Shown piece after piece: positions 26,077 through 34,690 of a stretch of DNA of 60,190 bases. The notes beneath the pieces were generated by a model. The model saw nothing but the letters and a program-made list of their open reading frames with translations. It had not been told where the DNA came from and searched no databases. How positions within the stretch are numbered: the stretch's first letter is position 1; each line of letters starts with the position of its first letter. Made by a program: the position numbers and the translations under genes. The DNA is from Gammaproteobacteria bacterium (lineage in GTDB: Bacteria; Pseudomonadota; Gammaproteobacteria; Thiohalobacterales; Thiohalobacteraceae), in the NCBI GenBank assembly GCA_019911805.1, contig JAIOJV010000111.1, forward strand, positions 1 through 60,190, written 5' to 3'.

Positions 26077-28683
26077 ATGAGATTGTCCAGTCAGTATGCG
26101 ATGGTACGCATCGGTCGGGTGGCGCTGTGCGCCGTCGTGTTGATGTCCGTGGGTTGTGGTGGAGGAGGGGATCAGGCGCCAGACCCGGTCGTCGAGGATT
26201 TCGGCATCGCCTATGTGAAACGGCCGGTTGCTGCGTTGCAGACGGTCACGGCACTGGATGCCCTGGCATTCAATCCCGGCAGTGACCTGTTCTATCGCGA
26301 TCTGGCTTCGCCGAGTGCGCGTGAACGCAACGTGACGGGCCGCTTCACTGCCGGCAGGGGCGATGTCCGTGACGTGCAGATGTCCTATGACGGCAGCAAA
26401 CTGCTGTTTTCCATGCGCGGTCCGGAGATCGAGGGCGCCGATCCGGAGGATCAACCGACCTGGAATATCTGGGAATACGATATCGCGAGCGACAGCCTGT
26501 ATCGGGTCATCCTCTCGGATATCACTGCCGAGGACGGCCAGGACCTTACACCACATTATCTTCCCGACCGGCGCATCGTGTTCACGTCCACCCGGCAGCG
26601 ACAGTTCAAGGCCACGCTGCTGGACGAGGGTAAGCCGCAATATTCCCATCTCGATGAAGACCGGCGCGAGTATGCGCCGGTGTTGCACATCATGAATGCG
26701 GATGGCAGCGAACTCCGGCAGATCTCCGCCAACCAGAGTCATGACTTCGATCCCGGGGTACTCAATGACGGCCGCATCGTGTTCAGCCGTTGGGACAACA
26801 TGGGGGGTCGCAATGCCATCAATCTGTACACCATGAACCCCGACGGGACGGAACTGCAGATCCTGTACGGTGCACACAGCCACGACACCGGAACCGATGG
26901 TGCCACGATTCAATTCTTTCAACCCCGGCCGCTGCCTGACGGCCGTCTGCTGGTGCTGGTCAAGCCGGTGAGCGGCACCGATCAGGGTGGCGACCTCGTG
27001 TATGTCGATGTCGAGAACTACGGCGATAACACCGAGCCCACCTGGATCAACCGCAACAGCCTGAGCGGTCCGGCACAGACGCCTGCCACCGACGGTACGG
27101 TGCGTACCGATACCCTGCCATCGCCCGGTGGTCGTTTCGGCGACTTCTTTCCATTGTGGGACGGCACCCGTCGGGCGTTGGTGTCCTGGAATCAGTGCCG
27201 GCTATTGGAGCGCGACCGCATCGTACCGTGCACCGACGAGCGACTGGCAGCGCCGGACGCCCAGCCCGCAGCGCCCCTGTATGGCATCTATATCTACGAT
27301 ATGGACCGCAACACCCAGGTTCCGGTGGTGCGTCCGGTCGAGGGTATCGCCTATACCGACATCGTCGCTGCCCAGCCGCGTCAGCTGCCGGCGATCCGCT
27401 TCGATCAGCAGATCGGTGCCGGACTGGATGCCGATGCCGCGGCCGAAGCCGCCGGGATCCTCCACATCCGCAGTGTCTATGACGTGGACGGCATGGATAC
27501 CGCCAGCCCGAACATCGCCACACTCGCAGACCCCGCGCAGACACCGGCAGACATGCGTCCCGCACGGTTTCTCCGGGTGGTCAAGGCCGTCGGTATCCCG
27601 GATCGCGATGTGCAGGTCGTGCCGGGCACGGCCTATGGGCGTAGCGCACAGCAACTGATGCGCGAGATCGTCGCCTATGCGCCGATCGAGCCGGATGGCT
27701 CGGTCAAGCTCAAGGTGCCCGCCAATGTCCCGTTGACGATCAGCGTTCTCGATAAGGACGGTCGCCGTATCGGCGCACGGCATCAGAACTGGCTGCAACT
27801 GCGCCCGGGAGAGACCGTGACCTGCAACGGCTGTCACAACCATACGAGCGGACGTCCACACGGTCGCCGGGATGGAACCCCAGCGGTGAATCCGGGTGCG
27901 CCGGCGACCGGGTTGCCGTTCCCGAATACCCAGGCGGCGCTGTTCGCCGACTTTGGCGATACCATGGCCGAGACCCGTGCCCGCATCGATGCGGCGACCC
28001 TCACACCCAGTGTCGATCTGATCTACGCGGACGTGTGGACCGATCCGGTCGCTGCGGGACGCCCTGCCGATACGGCCTTCGCTTACCGCTACATGGATCT
28101 CCTGACGCCGGCCCCGGTGTCCGCGGATTGTCAGGCGGCCTGGTCCGCCGGCTGTCGTATCGTCATCAATTACGAGACCCACATCCACCCGCTGTGGAAT
28201 CGGGACCGGGCTGCCGCTACCTGCACCGCATGCCATACATCGACAGATGCCATGGGGGCTCTCAAAGTGCCAGATGCACAACTGGATCTGACCGACGGTC
28301 CCTCGACTGACCAGGCCGCACAGTTCAAGTCCTACCGCGAACTGCTGTTCAATGACAACGAACAGACCATCGACATGGGCGTGCTCCAGGACCGCCTCAT
28401 CCAGGCCACCGACGCCGGTGGCGCTCCGTTATTCGAGACCGATGCCGACGGCAATCTCATTCTGGATGGCGCCGGTGATCCGATCCCGGTCATGCTGACC
28501 ATCACCGTACCCGCCAGCATGTCGGCCAGCGGTGCGCGTGCCAGCAGTCGCTTCTTCAGCCGTTTCGATGCGGGCGGCACCCATGCCGGTCGCCTGCAGC
28601 CCGAGGAGCTGCGGTTGATCGCCGAATGGTTGGATATCGGTGCGCAGTACTACAACAATCCCTTCGATGTCCCGGTCAACTGA
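26077..28683 (+). CDS. HzsA-related dihaem lipoprotein
   Basis: An 868-residue exported lipoprotein (lipobox ending SVGC near residue 28, then a glycine run). Residues about 40-420 carry propeller-like repeats such as LHIMNADGSELRQIS and DPGVLNDGRIVFSRWD, which recall TolB-like blades and the middle domain of the hydrazine synthase alpha subunit. Two CxxCH motifs follow, CNGCH at about 583 and CTACH at about 716. HzsA-related proteins occur in many non-anammox bacteria, so this is not evidence for hydrazine synthesis, and no hzsB/C-like gene is present. The ATG at 26077 sits only one base from AAGGGGG, so the ATG at 26101 is a possible alternative. It heads an operon with two beta-barrel proteins. 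Confidence 0.75.
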   Translation: MRLSSQYAMVRIGRVALCAVVLMSVGCGGGGDQAPDPVVEDFGIAYVKRPVAALQTVTALDALAFNPGSDLFYRDLASPSARERNVTGRFTAGRGDVRDVQMSYDGSKLLFSMRGPEIEGADPEDQPTWNIWEYDIASDSLYRVILSDITAEDGQDLTPHYLPDRRIVFTSTRQRQFKATLLDEGKPQYSHLDEDRREYAPVLHIMNADGSELRQISANQSHDFDPGVLNDGRIVFSRWDNMGGRNAINLYTMNPDGTELQILYGAHSHDTGTDGATIQFFQPRPLPDGRLLVLVKPVSGTDQGGDLVYVDVENYGDNTEPTWINRNSLSGPAQTPATDGTVRTDTLPSPGGRFGDFFPLWDGTRRALVSWNQCRLLERDRIVPCTDERLAAPDAQPAAPLYGIYIYDMDRNTQVPVVRPVEGIAYTDIVAAQPRQLPAIRFDQQIGAGLDADAAAEAAGILHIRSVYDVDGMDTASPNIATLADPAQTPADMRPARFLRVVKAVGIPDRDVQVVPGTAYGRSAQQLMREIVAYAPIEPDGSVKLKVPANVPLTISVLDKDGRRIGARHQNWLQLRPGETVTCNGCHNHTSGRPHGRRDGTPAVNPGAPATGLPFPNTQAALFADFGDTMAETRARIDAATLTPSVDLIYADVWTDPVAAGRPADTAFAYRYMDLLTPAPVSADCQAAWSAGCRIVINYETHIHPLWNRDRAAATCTACHTSTDAMGALKVPDAQLDLTDGPSTDQAAQFKSYRELLFNDNEQTIDMGVLQDRLIQATDAGGAPLFETDADGNLILDGAGDPIPVMLTITVPASMSASGARASSRFFSRFDAGGTHAGRLQPEELRLIAEWLDIGAQYYNNPFDVPVN

Positions 28684-28713
28684 CAGCGCATGCCGGTGCA
28701 GGGACCCCGCTCA

Positions 28714-29451
28714 ATGCCGATCTCCACAGCCATCGTCGCGATCGTGTGCCTGCTGCTCAGCACAGTGGCGGCCGCCGACGGTTATTTCCAGGCCGAGATC
28801 GCCGCGCCCTACATCGAATTACGCACCGGGCCGGGACGCGGGTATCCGATTTATTACGTCATCGATCGTGGTGCGCGCATCGAGGTGCTCAAGCGCCGTA
28901 CGGACTGGTTCAAGGTACGTGGCCCGGGCGGCCAGGAGGGGTGGGTGAGCCACGAACAGCTCGAGCAGACCCTTACGCTCGCCGGCGAACCGACCCGCCT
29001 GCACGAACCCGGCATCGGCGATTTCTCCGCACGACGCTGGGAGTTGGGCGTACTGGGCGGAGATTTCGACGGCGCCGATGTGCTCAGTGTCCATGGTGGC
29101 TATGCCCTGACCGAAAACCTGTCGCTGGAATTGTCCTTCTCCCAGGCGCTCGGCAACTACTCCGAGAACCGGATGGTGAACGCCAATATCCTCGCTCAGC
29201 CGTTTCCGACATGGCGTGTGTCACCCTTCTTCACCCTCGGAACCGGTGTGATCGAGACCGATCCGCGGGTGACCCTGGTGCAGGGTGAGGACCGCCGGGA
29301 TCAGATCGGTCATGTGGGTGTCGGGGTCCGGGCCTATCTGACCCGACGCTTTGTACTGCGGGCGGAATACAAGAGCTACGTGGTGTTCACCAATCGCAGC
29401 GAAAACGAGGAAATACAGGAATGGAAAGCAGGCTTCTCAGTATTCTTCTGA
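28714..29451 (+). CDS. SH3-like domain plus outer-membrane beta-barrel protein
   Basis: About 245 residues with a signal peptide (MPISTAIVAIVCLLL..., cleaved near AAADG). Next comes a bacterial SH3 domain (about 25-85: YIELRTGPGRGYPIYYVI, then GGQEGWVS). The C-terminal half is an outer-membrane barrel with alternating strands ending in the aromatic terminus AGFSVFF, recognised by the BAM machinery. The ATG at 28714 follows GCAGGGA; an ATG at 28690 has no ribosome-binding site. The 3' end overlaps the next gene by 31 bases. The SH3 part may bind peptidoglycan or a partner in the periplasm. Confidence 0.78.
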   Translation: MPISTAIVAIVCLLLSTVAAADGYFQAEIAAPYIELRTGPGRGYPIYYVIDRGARIEVLKRRTDWFKVRGPGGQEGWVSHEQLEQTLTLAGEPTRLHEPGIGDFSARRWELGVLGGDFDGADVLSVHGGYALTENLSLELSFSQALGNYSENRMVNANILAQPFPTWRVSPFFTLGTGVIETDPRVTLVQGEDRRDQIGHVGVGVRAYLTRRFVLRAEYKSYVVFTNRSENEEIQEWKAGFSVFF

Positions 29452-30074
29452 GCACGGCAGCCGTGCTCGTGCCGACGGTGGCGGTGCATGCCGCCGACCC
29501 GGTACCGCCAGTACCGCAGGAGCAGGTCATCGAGCCGGAACTGGAGCGGCGCGTCTACACCGAGGCGGATATCGATACCGAGGACTTCGAGATCGGTGTC
29601 TTCGCCGGCGTATTGAGTGTCGAGGATTTCGGCAGCGAGGCCGTCTACGGCATTCGTGCCGCCTACCATGTCACCGAGGACTTCTTCGTCGAGGCCGCCT
29701 ATGGCCGCAGCAAACTCGGCAAGACCAGTTACGAGAACCTGAGCGGTGCCGTGCAGTTGCTCACCGATGATCAGCGCGACTACAGCTATTACAGTCTGTC
29801 GCTCGCCTACAATGTGTTGCCGGGCGAGGCCTTCGTCGGCCGCAATCACGCCTTCAACACGGCCTTGTACCTCGTCGGCGGCGTCGGCAGCACGGACTTC
29901 GCCGGTGACAGTCTGTTTACCGTCAATGTCGGGATCGGCTACCGCTTCCTCGTGACCGATTTTCTCGCCTTGCGTGTCGAAGTGCGCGATTACATCTTCG
30001 ACACCGATCTGCTGGGCGAGGACAAGACCACTCACAATCTCGAGGCCCAGGCCGGCCTGAGTATGTTCTTCTGA
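29421..30074 (+). CDS. Outer-membrane beta-barrel protein
   Basis: A 217-residue protein with a signal peptide (cleavage near VHAAD), a Pro/Glu-rich linker, and an eight-strand-like barrel ending in LSMFF, a typical C-terminal BAM signal. Its barrel pattern parallels that of the preceding protein, and the two genes overlap, so they may be paralogous partners. It resembles the outer-membrane beta-barrel domain proteins found next to TPR or cytochrome clusters. AGGA lies immediately upstream of the ATG. Function unknown. Confidence 0.78.
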   Translation: MESRLLSILLSTAAVLVPTVAVHAADPVPPVPQEQVIEPELERRVYTEADIDTEDFEIGVFAGVLSVEDFGSEAVYGIRAAYHVTEDFFVEAAYGRSKLGKTSYENLSGAVQLLTDDQRDYSYYSLSLAYNVLPGEAFVGRNHAFNTALYLVGGVGSTDFAGDSLFTVNVGIGYRFLVTDFLALRVEVRDYIFDTDLLGEDKTTHNLEAQAGLSMFF

Positions 30075-30087
30075 AGAGGAGACCGTC

Positions 30088-30600
30088 ATGCACAGACAAC
30101 CATCCCGATTTCCCCTGCGTTGCGCGGCCGTGACCCTCGCGGTGTTGTTGAGCGGCGCGTTGCCCGCTGCCGGGACCGGTCAGGGCCCGGCACCGGATTT
30201 CACGCTCAAGAGCCATGCCGGCCCCAACCTCAAACTCAGCGAGCTGCGCGGCACCGTGGTGATGATCAATTTCTGGGCCTCCTGGTGCGGGCCCTGCCGT
30301 CAGGAGATGCCGGTGCTGGATGAGCTCTACACACGCTATCAGCCGCTGGGCTTCACGGTGCTCGGCGTGAATATCGAGGAGGACCCGGGTAAGGCCAGGG
30401 CACTGATCGAGGAGCTGCAGGTAAGCTTCCCGGTGCTGTTCGATACCGACAACGAAGTCAGTCGTCTGTATCAGGTCGCCGCCATGCCGAGCACGGTGCT
30501 GGTCGATCGGGATGGAAACATGCGTTACCTGCACAAGGGTTATCAGCCCGGTCTCGAACAGCAGTATCAGGAACAGATCCGGACCCTGATCAAGGAATGA
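30088..30600 (+). CDS. TlpA/ResA-like periplasmic thioredoxin
   Basis: A 170-residue exported thioredoxin-fold protein. The signal peptide spans about 1-30, APDFTLKSHAG marks the AhpC/TSA-like start, and the redox centre is FWASWCGPCRQEMP with a CGPC active site. The cis-proline is in AAMPSTVLVDRDG. TlpA/ResA-type proteins reduce disulfides in the periplasm, often in apocytochromes before haem attachment. Several CxxCH proteins are encoded nearby, so a role in their maturation is a reasonable inference. AAGAGGAGA precedes the ATG. The stop is followed directly by the DUF4266 gene. Confidence 0.88.
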   Translation: MHRQPSRFPLRCAAVTLAVLLSGALPAAGTGQGPAPDFTLKSHAGPNLKLSELRGTVVMINFWASWCGPCRQEMPVLDELYTRYQPLGFTVLGVNIEEDPGKARALIEELQVSFPVLFDTDNEVSRLYQVAAMPSTVLVDRDGNMRYLHKGYQPGLEQQYQEQIRTLIKE

Positions 30601-30602
30601 CC

Positions 30603-30827
30603 ATGTCACTGACCAAGGGGTTCGCCCTGTCGATCCTGCTCACACTCGCGGGGTGCTCCGGGATCGAGCCGTGGGTGAAGCCCTACGAGCGTGCGCATCT
30701 TGCCGATCCGATCATGAGCTTCGACCGTGATCCGATCGCAGCGTCCTACACGAATCACGTCTATCAGGCGCGCGAGGGCGCGCGCGGTGCGGAAGGCGGG
30801 CAGGGGGGCGGTTGTGGCTGCAACTGA
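30603..30827 (+). CDS. DUF4266 small lipoprotein
   Basis: A 74-residue lipoprotein with lipobox LAGC near residue 18. The characteristic DUF4266 body follows: WVKPYERAHLADPIM, then a short linker and a Gly-rich, Cys-containing tail (GGGCGCN). It is too small to be an enzyme. DUF4266 genes are regularly found next to DUF3570 genes, as here. The ATG at 30603 is preferred to one at 30597 because AAGGA lies five to seven bases upstream. Its 3' end overlaps the GTG start of the DUF3570 gene by 14 bases. The two cysteines at the tail could form a disulfide or bind metal, but this is speculation. Confidence 0.83.
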   Translation: MSLTKGFALSILLTLAGCSGIEPWVKPYERAHLADPIMSFDRDPIAASYTNHVYQAREGARGAEGGQGGGCGCN

Positions 30828-32004
30828 TGGCAGGGAATCCTGGCGTGGCAGGCCCGGCGACTGTGGCGGTCAGGTCCGGGGCGGGGTGACGCTGTTCACC
30901 GCACTGGCCGCCGGCATCGCACTGCCGTTACTGGCCGCGGTCCTGCCCGATGACCGGGCCGATGCGCTCTATCATGCCTACGATGGTGGCGGTGTCAAAG
31001 TCACCGGGCCTTCCTTGCAGATCCTGAAACGCATCGGTCAGAGCCTGGCCCTGTCGGGCAACTACTACGTCGATGCGATCAGCAGCGCCTCCATCGATGT
31101 GATCACGACTGCCAGCCCCTACAGCGAACGGCGTACCGAGACCTCGGCGGGTCTGCAGTACCTGGCTGGTAAGTCGATCATGAGCCTGGGATACACCCAC
31201 AGCGACGAGAGCGATTTCGACGCCAACTCTGCCTATTTCAATATCAGCCAGAGCATGTTCGGTGATCTGACCACGGTCACGCTCGGCTACTCGCTGGGCT
31301 GGGATACGGTGGGCAAGACCGGGCAGCCGGATTTCTCCGAGGACGTCGACCGGCAACAGTATCGCGTCGGCCTGTCGCAGATCCTGAGCCGCGACTGGAT
31401 TGTGGATCTTGCCTACGAGGGCATCACCGACGAAGGCTTCCTGAACAATCCCTATCGCTCGGTCCGCTATCTGGACCCCACCACGCCGGTCGGCTACAGC
31501 TACGAACCGGAACAGTACCCGCATACGCGCACCAGCAATGCCTTCGCGGTGCGCAGCAAATATTTCCTGCCGTATCGCGCCGCGCTGCACGGGGAATATC
31601 GCTTCTATGACGATACCTGGGGTATCCGGGCGCACATGGCGGAAGTCGGCTATACGCATCCCTGGAAGGAACGCTGGATATTCGATGTGAAATATCGTTA
31701 CTACACCCAGGGACATGCCGACTTCTACAGTGATCTGTTCCCGCGTGCCCAGGCGCAGAACTTCCTGGCCCGCGACAAGGAACTCAGCAGCTTCGATTCG
31801 CATACCCTGGGCGTCGGTGCGAGCTACGAATTCCTGCGTGACCGGAGTGGTATCGAGCGTGGGACGCTCAATCTTTCCTACGATCACATCCTGTTCGCGT
31901 ACGACGATTTCCGTGATCTGACCGTCGCGATGACCCCGGGCGAGGAGCCGCAGTACGATTTCACTGCCGGTGTCCTCAGGTTATATCTTTCGGTCTGGTA
32001 TTGA
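30814..32004 (+). CDS. DUF3570 outer-membrane beta-barrel protein
   Basis: About 396 residues; a DUF3570 protein with a hydrophobic export signal (VTLFTALAAGIALPLL). The family opening YHAYDGGGVKVTGPSL and the NYYVDAISSASIDVIT stretch are followed by about fourteen amphipathic strands ending in LSVWY, a BAM-type C-terminus. Predicted location is the outer membrane. I favour the GTG at 30814 because an AGGGGGG sequence lies just upstream and it overlaps the DUF4266 gene; a GTG at 30886 would start right at the signal peptide. The trio TlpA-DUF4266-DUF3570 is conserved in other proteobacteria near redox genes. The substrate is unknown. Confidence 0.8.
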   Translation: MAATDGRESWRGRPGDCGGQVRGGVTLFTALAAGIALPLLAAVLPDDRADALYHAYDGGGVKVTGPSLQILKRIGQSLALSGNYYVDAISSASIDVITTASPYSERRTETSAGLQYLAGKSIMSLGYTHSDESDFDANSAYFNISQSMFGDLTTVTLGYSLGWDTVGKTGQPDFSEDVDRQQYRVGLSQILSRDWIVDLAYEGITDEGFLNNPYRSVRYLDPTTPVGYSYEPEQYPHTRTSNAFAVRSKYFLPYRAALHGEYRFYDDTWGIRAHMAEVGYTHPWKERWIFDVKYRYYTQGHADFYSDLFPRAQAQNFLARDKELSSFDSHTLGVGASYEFLRDRSGIERGTLNLSYDHILFAYDDFRDLTVAMTPGEEPQYDFTAGVLRLYLSVWY

Positions 32005-32071
32005 AGATGCCGAATCAGGACTGTTAACGGGTTCTCCGAATCATCACTCGAATCACCGTCAGCCGGGGATC

Positions 32072-32115
32072 TGTGACCGTTATCACTCAGGGACCATGAG
32101 ACAGGACGCTATAAA
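32072..32115 (+). promoter_or_regulatory. CRP/Vfr-type class II promoter of the TPR-Exb operon
   Basis: TGTGA-CCGTTA-TCACT at 32072-32087 matches the CRP consensus TGTGA-N6-TCACA at nine of ten positions. A TATAAA -10 element lies at 32110-32115. With a start near 32122 the box is centred at about -42, the class II position, and no separate -35 is needed. The first gene begins at 32168. This suggests control by a CRP/Vfr-like regulator; none is encoded in the window. Confidence 0.65.
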
Positions 32116-32167
32116 GGTGTGCGACCCGTCGCCACCGACGACCTGTGACTGTACATAAGAAACATCC

Positions 32168-32746
32168 ATGCAGCACACAAGAAACTCTATGAACAGAATA
32201 TTTGAGTCGAAGCACTGGTCGATACGGGGATTCGTTCTGGCCGCCCTTGTGGGCCTGTCCCTGTCTCAGCCGGGTCTGGCCGCCGACCCATCGGACTCAC
32301 CACCGGCGCTCGACGGGCAGATCCAGGACCTCAAGCAGGAAGTACTCAAACTCAACCGGGAGCTGTTCGCCCTGGAAGAGGAGTTGCTGTATCCCGCCAG
32401 TACCCAGGTCTCCGTGTTCCTGTCGCTGGATGTCGGCGGCACGTTTGCACTGGATTCGGTGCAGCTCAAGATCGACGACAAGATCGTCACCAACTACCTC
32501 TATACCGAGCGTGAACTGGAGGCGTTCCGGCGCGGCGGTGTGCAGCGCCTGTACATGGGCAATCTCAAGGCCGGCAGGCATGAGGTGGTCGCCCTGTTCG
32601 TCGGTCAGGGACCGGCAGGACGTGACTACCGGCGGGGTGCGAACCTGGCACTCGACAAGGGTGTCGGCCCGGCCTATCTGGAATTGAAGATCACCGACAA
32701 GACCAGCAAACAGCAACCGGAGTTCGTGATCAAGGAATGGGAATAG
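32168..32746 (+). CDS. Periplasmic protein of unknown function heading the TPR-Exb operon
   Basis: A 192-residue exported protein with a signal peptide ending near GLAAD. A short coiled-coil-like segment (QIQDLKQEVLKLNRELFALEEELL) follows, then a beta-rich C-terminal domain that looks Ig-like (VSVFLSLDVGGTFALDSVQL... and the MGNLKAGRHEVVALF segment). I do not recognise a named family with certainty. Position and co-direction with TPR, ExbB, ExbD and TonB-like genes suggest it is a periplasmic component of that system. An ATG at 32189 is an equally possible start. It is 12 bases ahead of the first TPR gene. Confidence 0.75.
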   Translation: MQHTRNSMNRIFESKHWSIRGFVLAALVGLSLSQPGLAADPSDSPPALDGQIQDLKQEVLKLNRELFALEEELLYPASTQVSVFLSLDVGGTFALDSVQLKIDDKIVTNYLYTERELEAFRRGGVQRLYMGNLKAGRHEVVALFVGQGPAGRDYRRGANLALDKGVGPAYLELKITDKTSKQQPEFVIKEWE

Positions 32747-32758
32747 GGCCCCGGAGCA

Positions 32759-34690
32759 ATGCCTGTCCTGTCGCACCATCCCACCCCCGTCATACCGCCA
32801 GTGCGTACCTTCTCGCGCCACGCGCTGTGGCTGGCGCTGTGTCTGGCCCTGTCCGGTTACGGCAGCCACGTTGGTGCAGGCACGGGCAAACCCAGCGAAG
32901 TCCAGGACCTGGCCTATGGCGAGGTGCTGTTCGAGTTCCATCAGGAACGGTATTTCGACGCCATCAGTCGACTGCAGCAGGCGCAGGAGCGCCACGAGCT
33001 CGATTACCATGCCGGCGAGGCGGAGCTGTTGCTCGGTGGCATGAGCCTCTCCTACGGCCTGGATCGCGCAGCCAGCCGGTTGTTCCATCGTCTTCTGAAT
33101 GATGACGTGAGACCCGAGGTGCGCGACCGCGCCTGGTATTACCTCGGCCGCATCGCCTTCCAGAAGGGTCGCCCGGCGGACGCGGCGGCGGCGCTGGCGC
33201 ATATCGACGGCCTCGACGATGCAAGCCGGACTCCGCGCACGCAGCGAATGGTGCGTGCCGAGCAGCGCATGCTGCTGGGGCATGTGCGCCTGGCCCGGGG
33301 TGATGCGGCCGCCGCGGTTCGTGCCTTCAGTGACTGGGATGGTGCGGCCGGGGATCGCGTCTACGCCGACTACAACCTCGGCATCGCACTGCTGGCGCAG
33401 GGCGAGACGGGCACGGCCGTGCAGCTGCTGGACCGGCTCGGCACGCAAGCGGCGCATGGCAGCGAGGCCCATGCCCTGCGCGACAAGACCAACCTGGCCC
33501 TGGGTTATCGTCTGCTGCAGGCGGGACAGCCCGCCCGGGCGCGTCCCTATTTCGACCGGGTGCGCCTGCAGGGCCCATTGTCCGGACGCGCCTTGCTCGG
33601 CGCCGGCTGGGCAGATGCCGAACAGCAGCGCTATCGTGAAGCGCTGCTCCCGTGGCTGGAATTGCACGGCCGCGATGGTCGCGATCTCGCCGTGCAGGAG
33701 GCCTGGCTGGCCGTGCCCTACGCCTATGCGCAGCTCGGCGCACAGGGTCGCGCCGTCGAACTCTATCAGGAGGCCATCGAGGCCTTCGCGGCCGAGGGCC
33801 GCTCTCTGGATACGGCCATCGCCGCGCTCGATGAAGGACGTCTGATCGACACACTGCTGGCCGCGGAGGGTACGGGCCGGAGCTGGTTCTGGCAGATCGC
33901 GCAGGTGCCTGCCGCAACGCATACCCGCTACCTGGTCGATCTGCTCGCCACCCATCGCTTCCAGGAAGCGGTCAAGAACCTGCGCGATCTCAAGGATCTC
34001 GGCGACCGCCTCGACGCCTGGGCCGGTTCGGTAGAGACCTTCGAGCACATGATCGAGGCACGCCGGCTGCGCCATACACAACATGCCCCGCGGTTGCGCG
34101 GGCGTCTCGATGACCTGGATATCGATGCGACCCGGACGCGGCATGCGCAGCTGGCAGAGGAACTCGCGCACATCGAGCGCAGCAATGACGCCCTGGGATT
34201 GATGACGGCGCAGGAGCGCACGACCTGGGACCGACTGGCGGCCATCGAGGCACGGCTGGCGGCGCTGCCTGACGACGCACGTGCACAGGCACTGCGTGAC
34301 AAGCAGGCGCGCTTGCGTGGTGTGCTGCTGTGGCAGGTGCACAACGACTACAAGGCCCGCCTGCACAGCGCCCGCAAGGAACTCGCCGCCACCGTCGAGC
34401 CGCTGGCCACGGCGGCAGAACTGGCCGCTCGGGCGCAGGTCGCCTACGCGACGGCACCGGCCGCGTTCGAGGGTTTCGATGGCCGCATCGCCGGGCTGCG
34501 GGAGCGGGTGCGGGCGACCCGCAGCGAGACCGACCGCCTGCTGGCGGCGCAGGCGCAGTGGGTCACGCGCCTGGCCCAGAGTGAACTGCTGCTGCGCAAA
34601 CGCCGCGTCGACGCCTACCTGGTGCAGGCGCGCTTCGCACTGGCACAGACCTATGATCAGGCGGGCGCTCCGCGGGCCGGTGCCCCATGA
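32759..34690 (+). CDS. Periplasmic TPR-repeat protein
   Basis: A 643-residue exported protein with a hydrophobic signal (about 20-40), then TPR-like helical pairs over residues about 50-330: YGEVLFEFHQERYFDAISRL, AWYYLGRIAFQKG and similar units. The C-terminal half is a long, highly charged helical region likely to form a coiled coil. Proteins of this kind act as scaffolds in envelope machines. The gene overlaps the next TPR gene by 4 bases (ATGA) and is therefore translationally coupled to it. No enzyme motif is seen. Confidence 0.82.
   Translation: MPVLSHHPTPVIPPVRTFSRHALWLALCLALSGYGSHVGAGTGKPSEVQDLAYGEVLFEFHQERYFDAISRLQQAQERHELDYHAGEAELLLGGMSLSYGLDRAASRLFHRLLNDDVRPEVRDRAWYYLGRIAFQKGRPADAAAALAHIDGLDDASRTPRTQRMVRAEQRMLLGHVRLARGDAAAAVRAFSDWDGAAGDRVYADYNLGIALLAQGETGTAVQLLDRLGTQAAHGSEAHALRDKTNLALGYRLLQAGQPARARPYFDRVRLQGPLSGRALLGAGWADAEQQRYREALLPWLELHGRDGRDLAVQEAWLAVPYAYAQLGAQGRAVELYQEAIEAFAAEGRSLDTAIAALDEGRLIDTLLAAEGTGRSWFWQIAQVPAATHTRYLVDLLATHRFQEAVKNLRDLKDLGDRLDAWAGSVETFEHMIEARRLRHTQHAPRLRGRLDDLDIDATRTRHAQLAEELAHIERSNDALGLMTAQERTTWDRLAAIEARLAALPDDARAQALRDKQARLRGVLLWQVHNDYKARLHSARKELAATVEPLATAAELAARAQVAYATAPAAFEGFDGRIAGLRERVRATRSETDRLLAAQAQWVTRLAQSELLLRKRRVDAYLVQARFALAQTYDQAGAPRAGAP

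Noticed and set aside
26077-28683. Hydrazine synthase and hence anammox metabolism
   Set aside because: Only the HzsA-related architecture is present, with no hzsB/C or hydrazine dehydrogenase; the family is wider than anammox.
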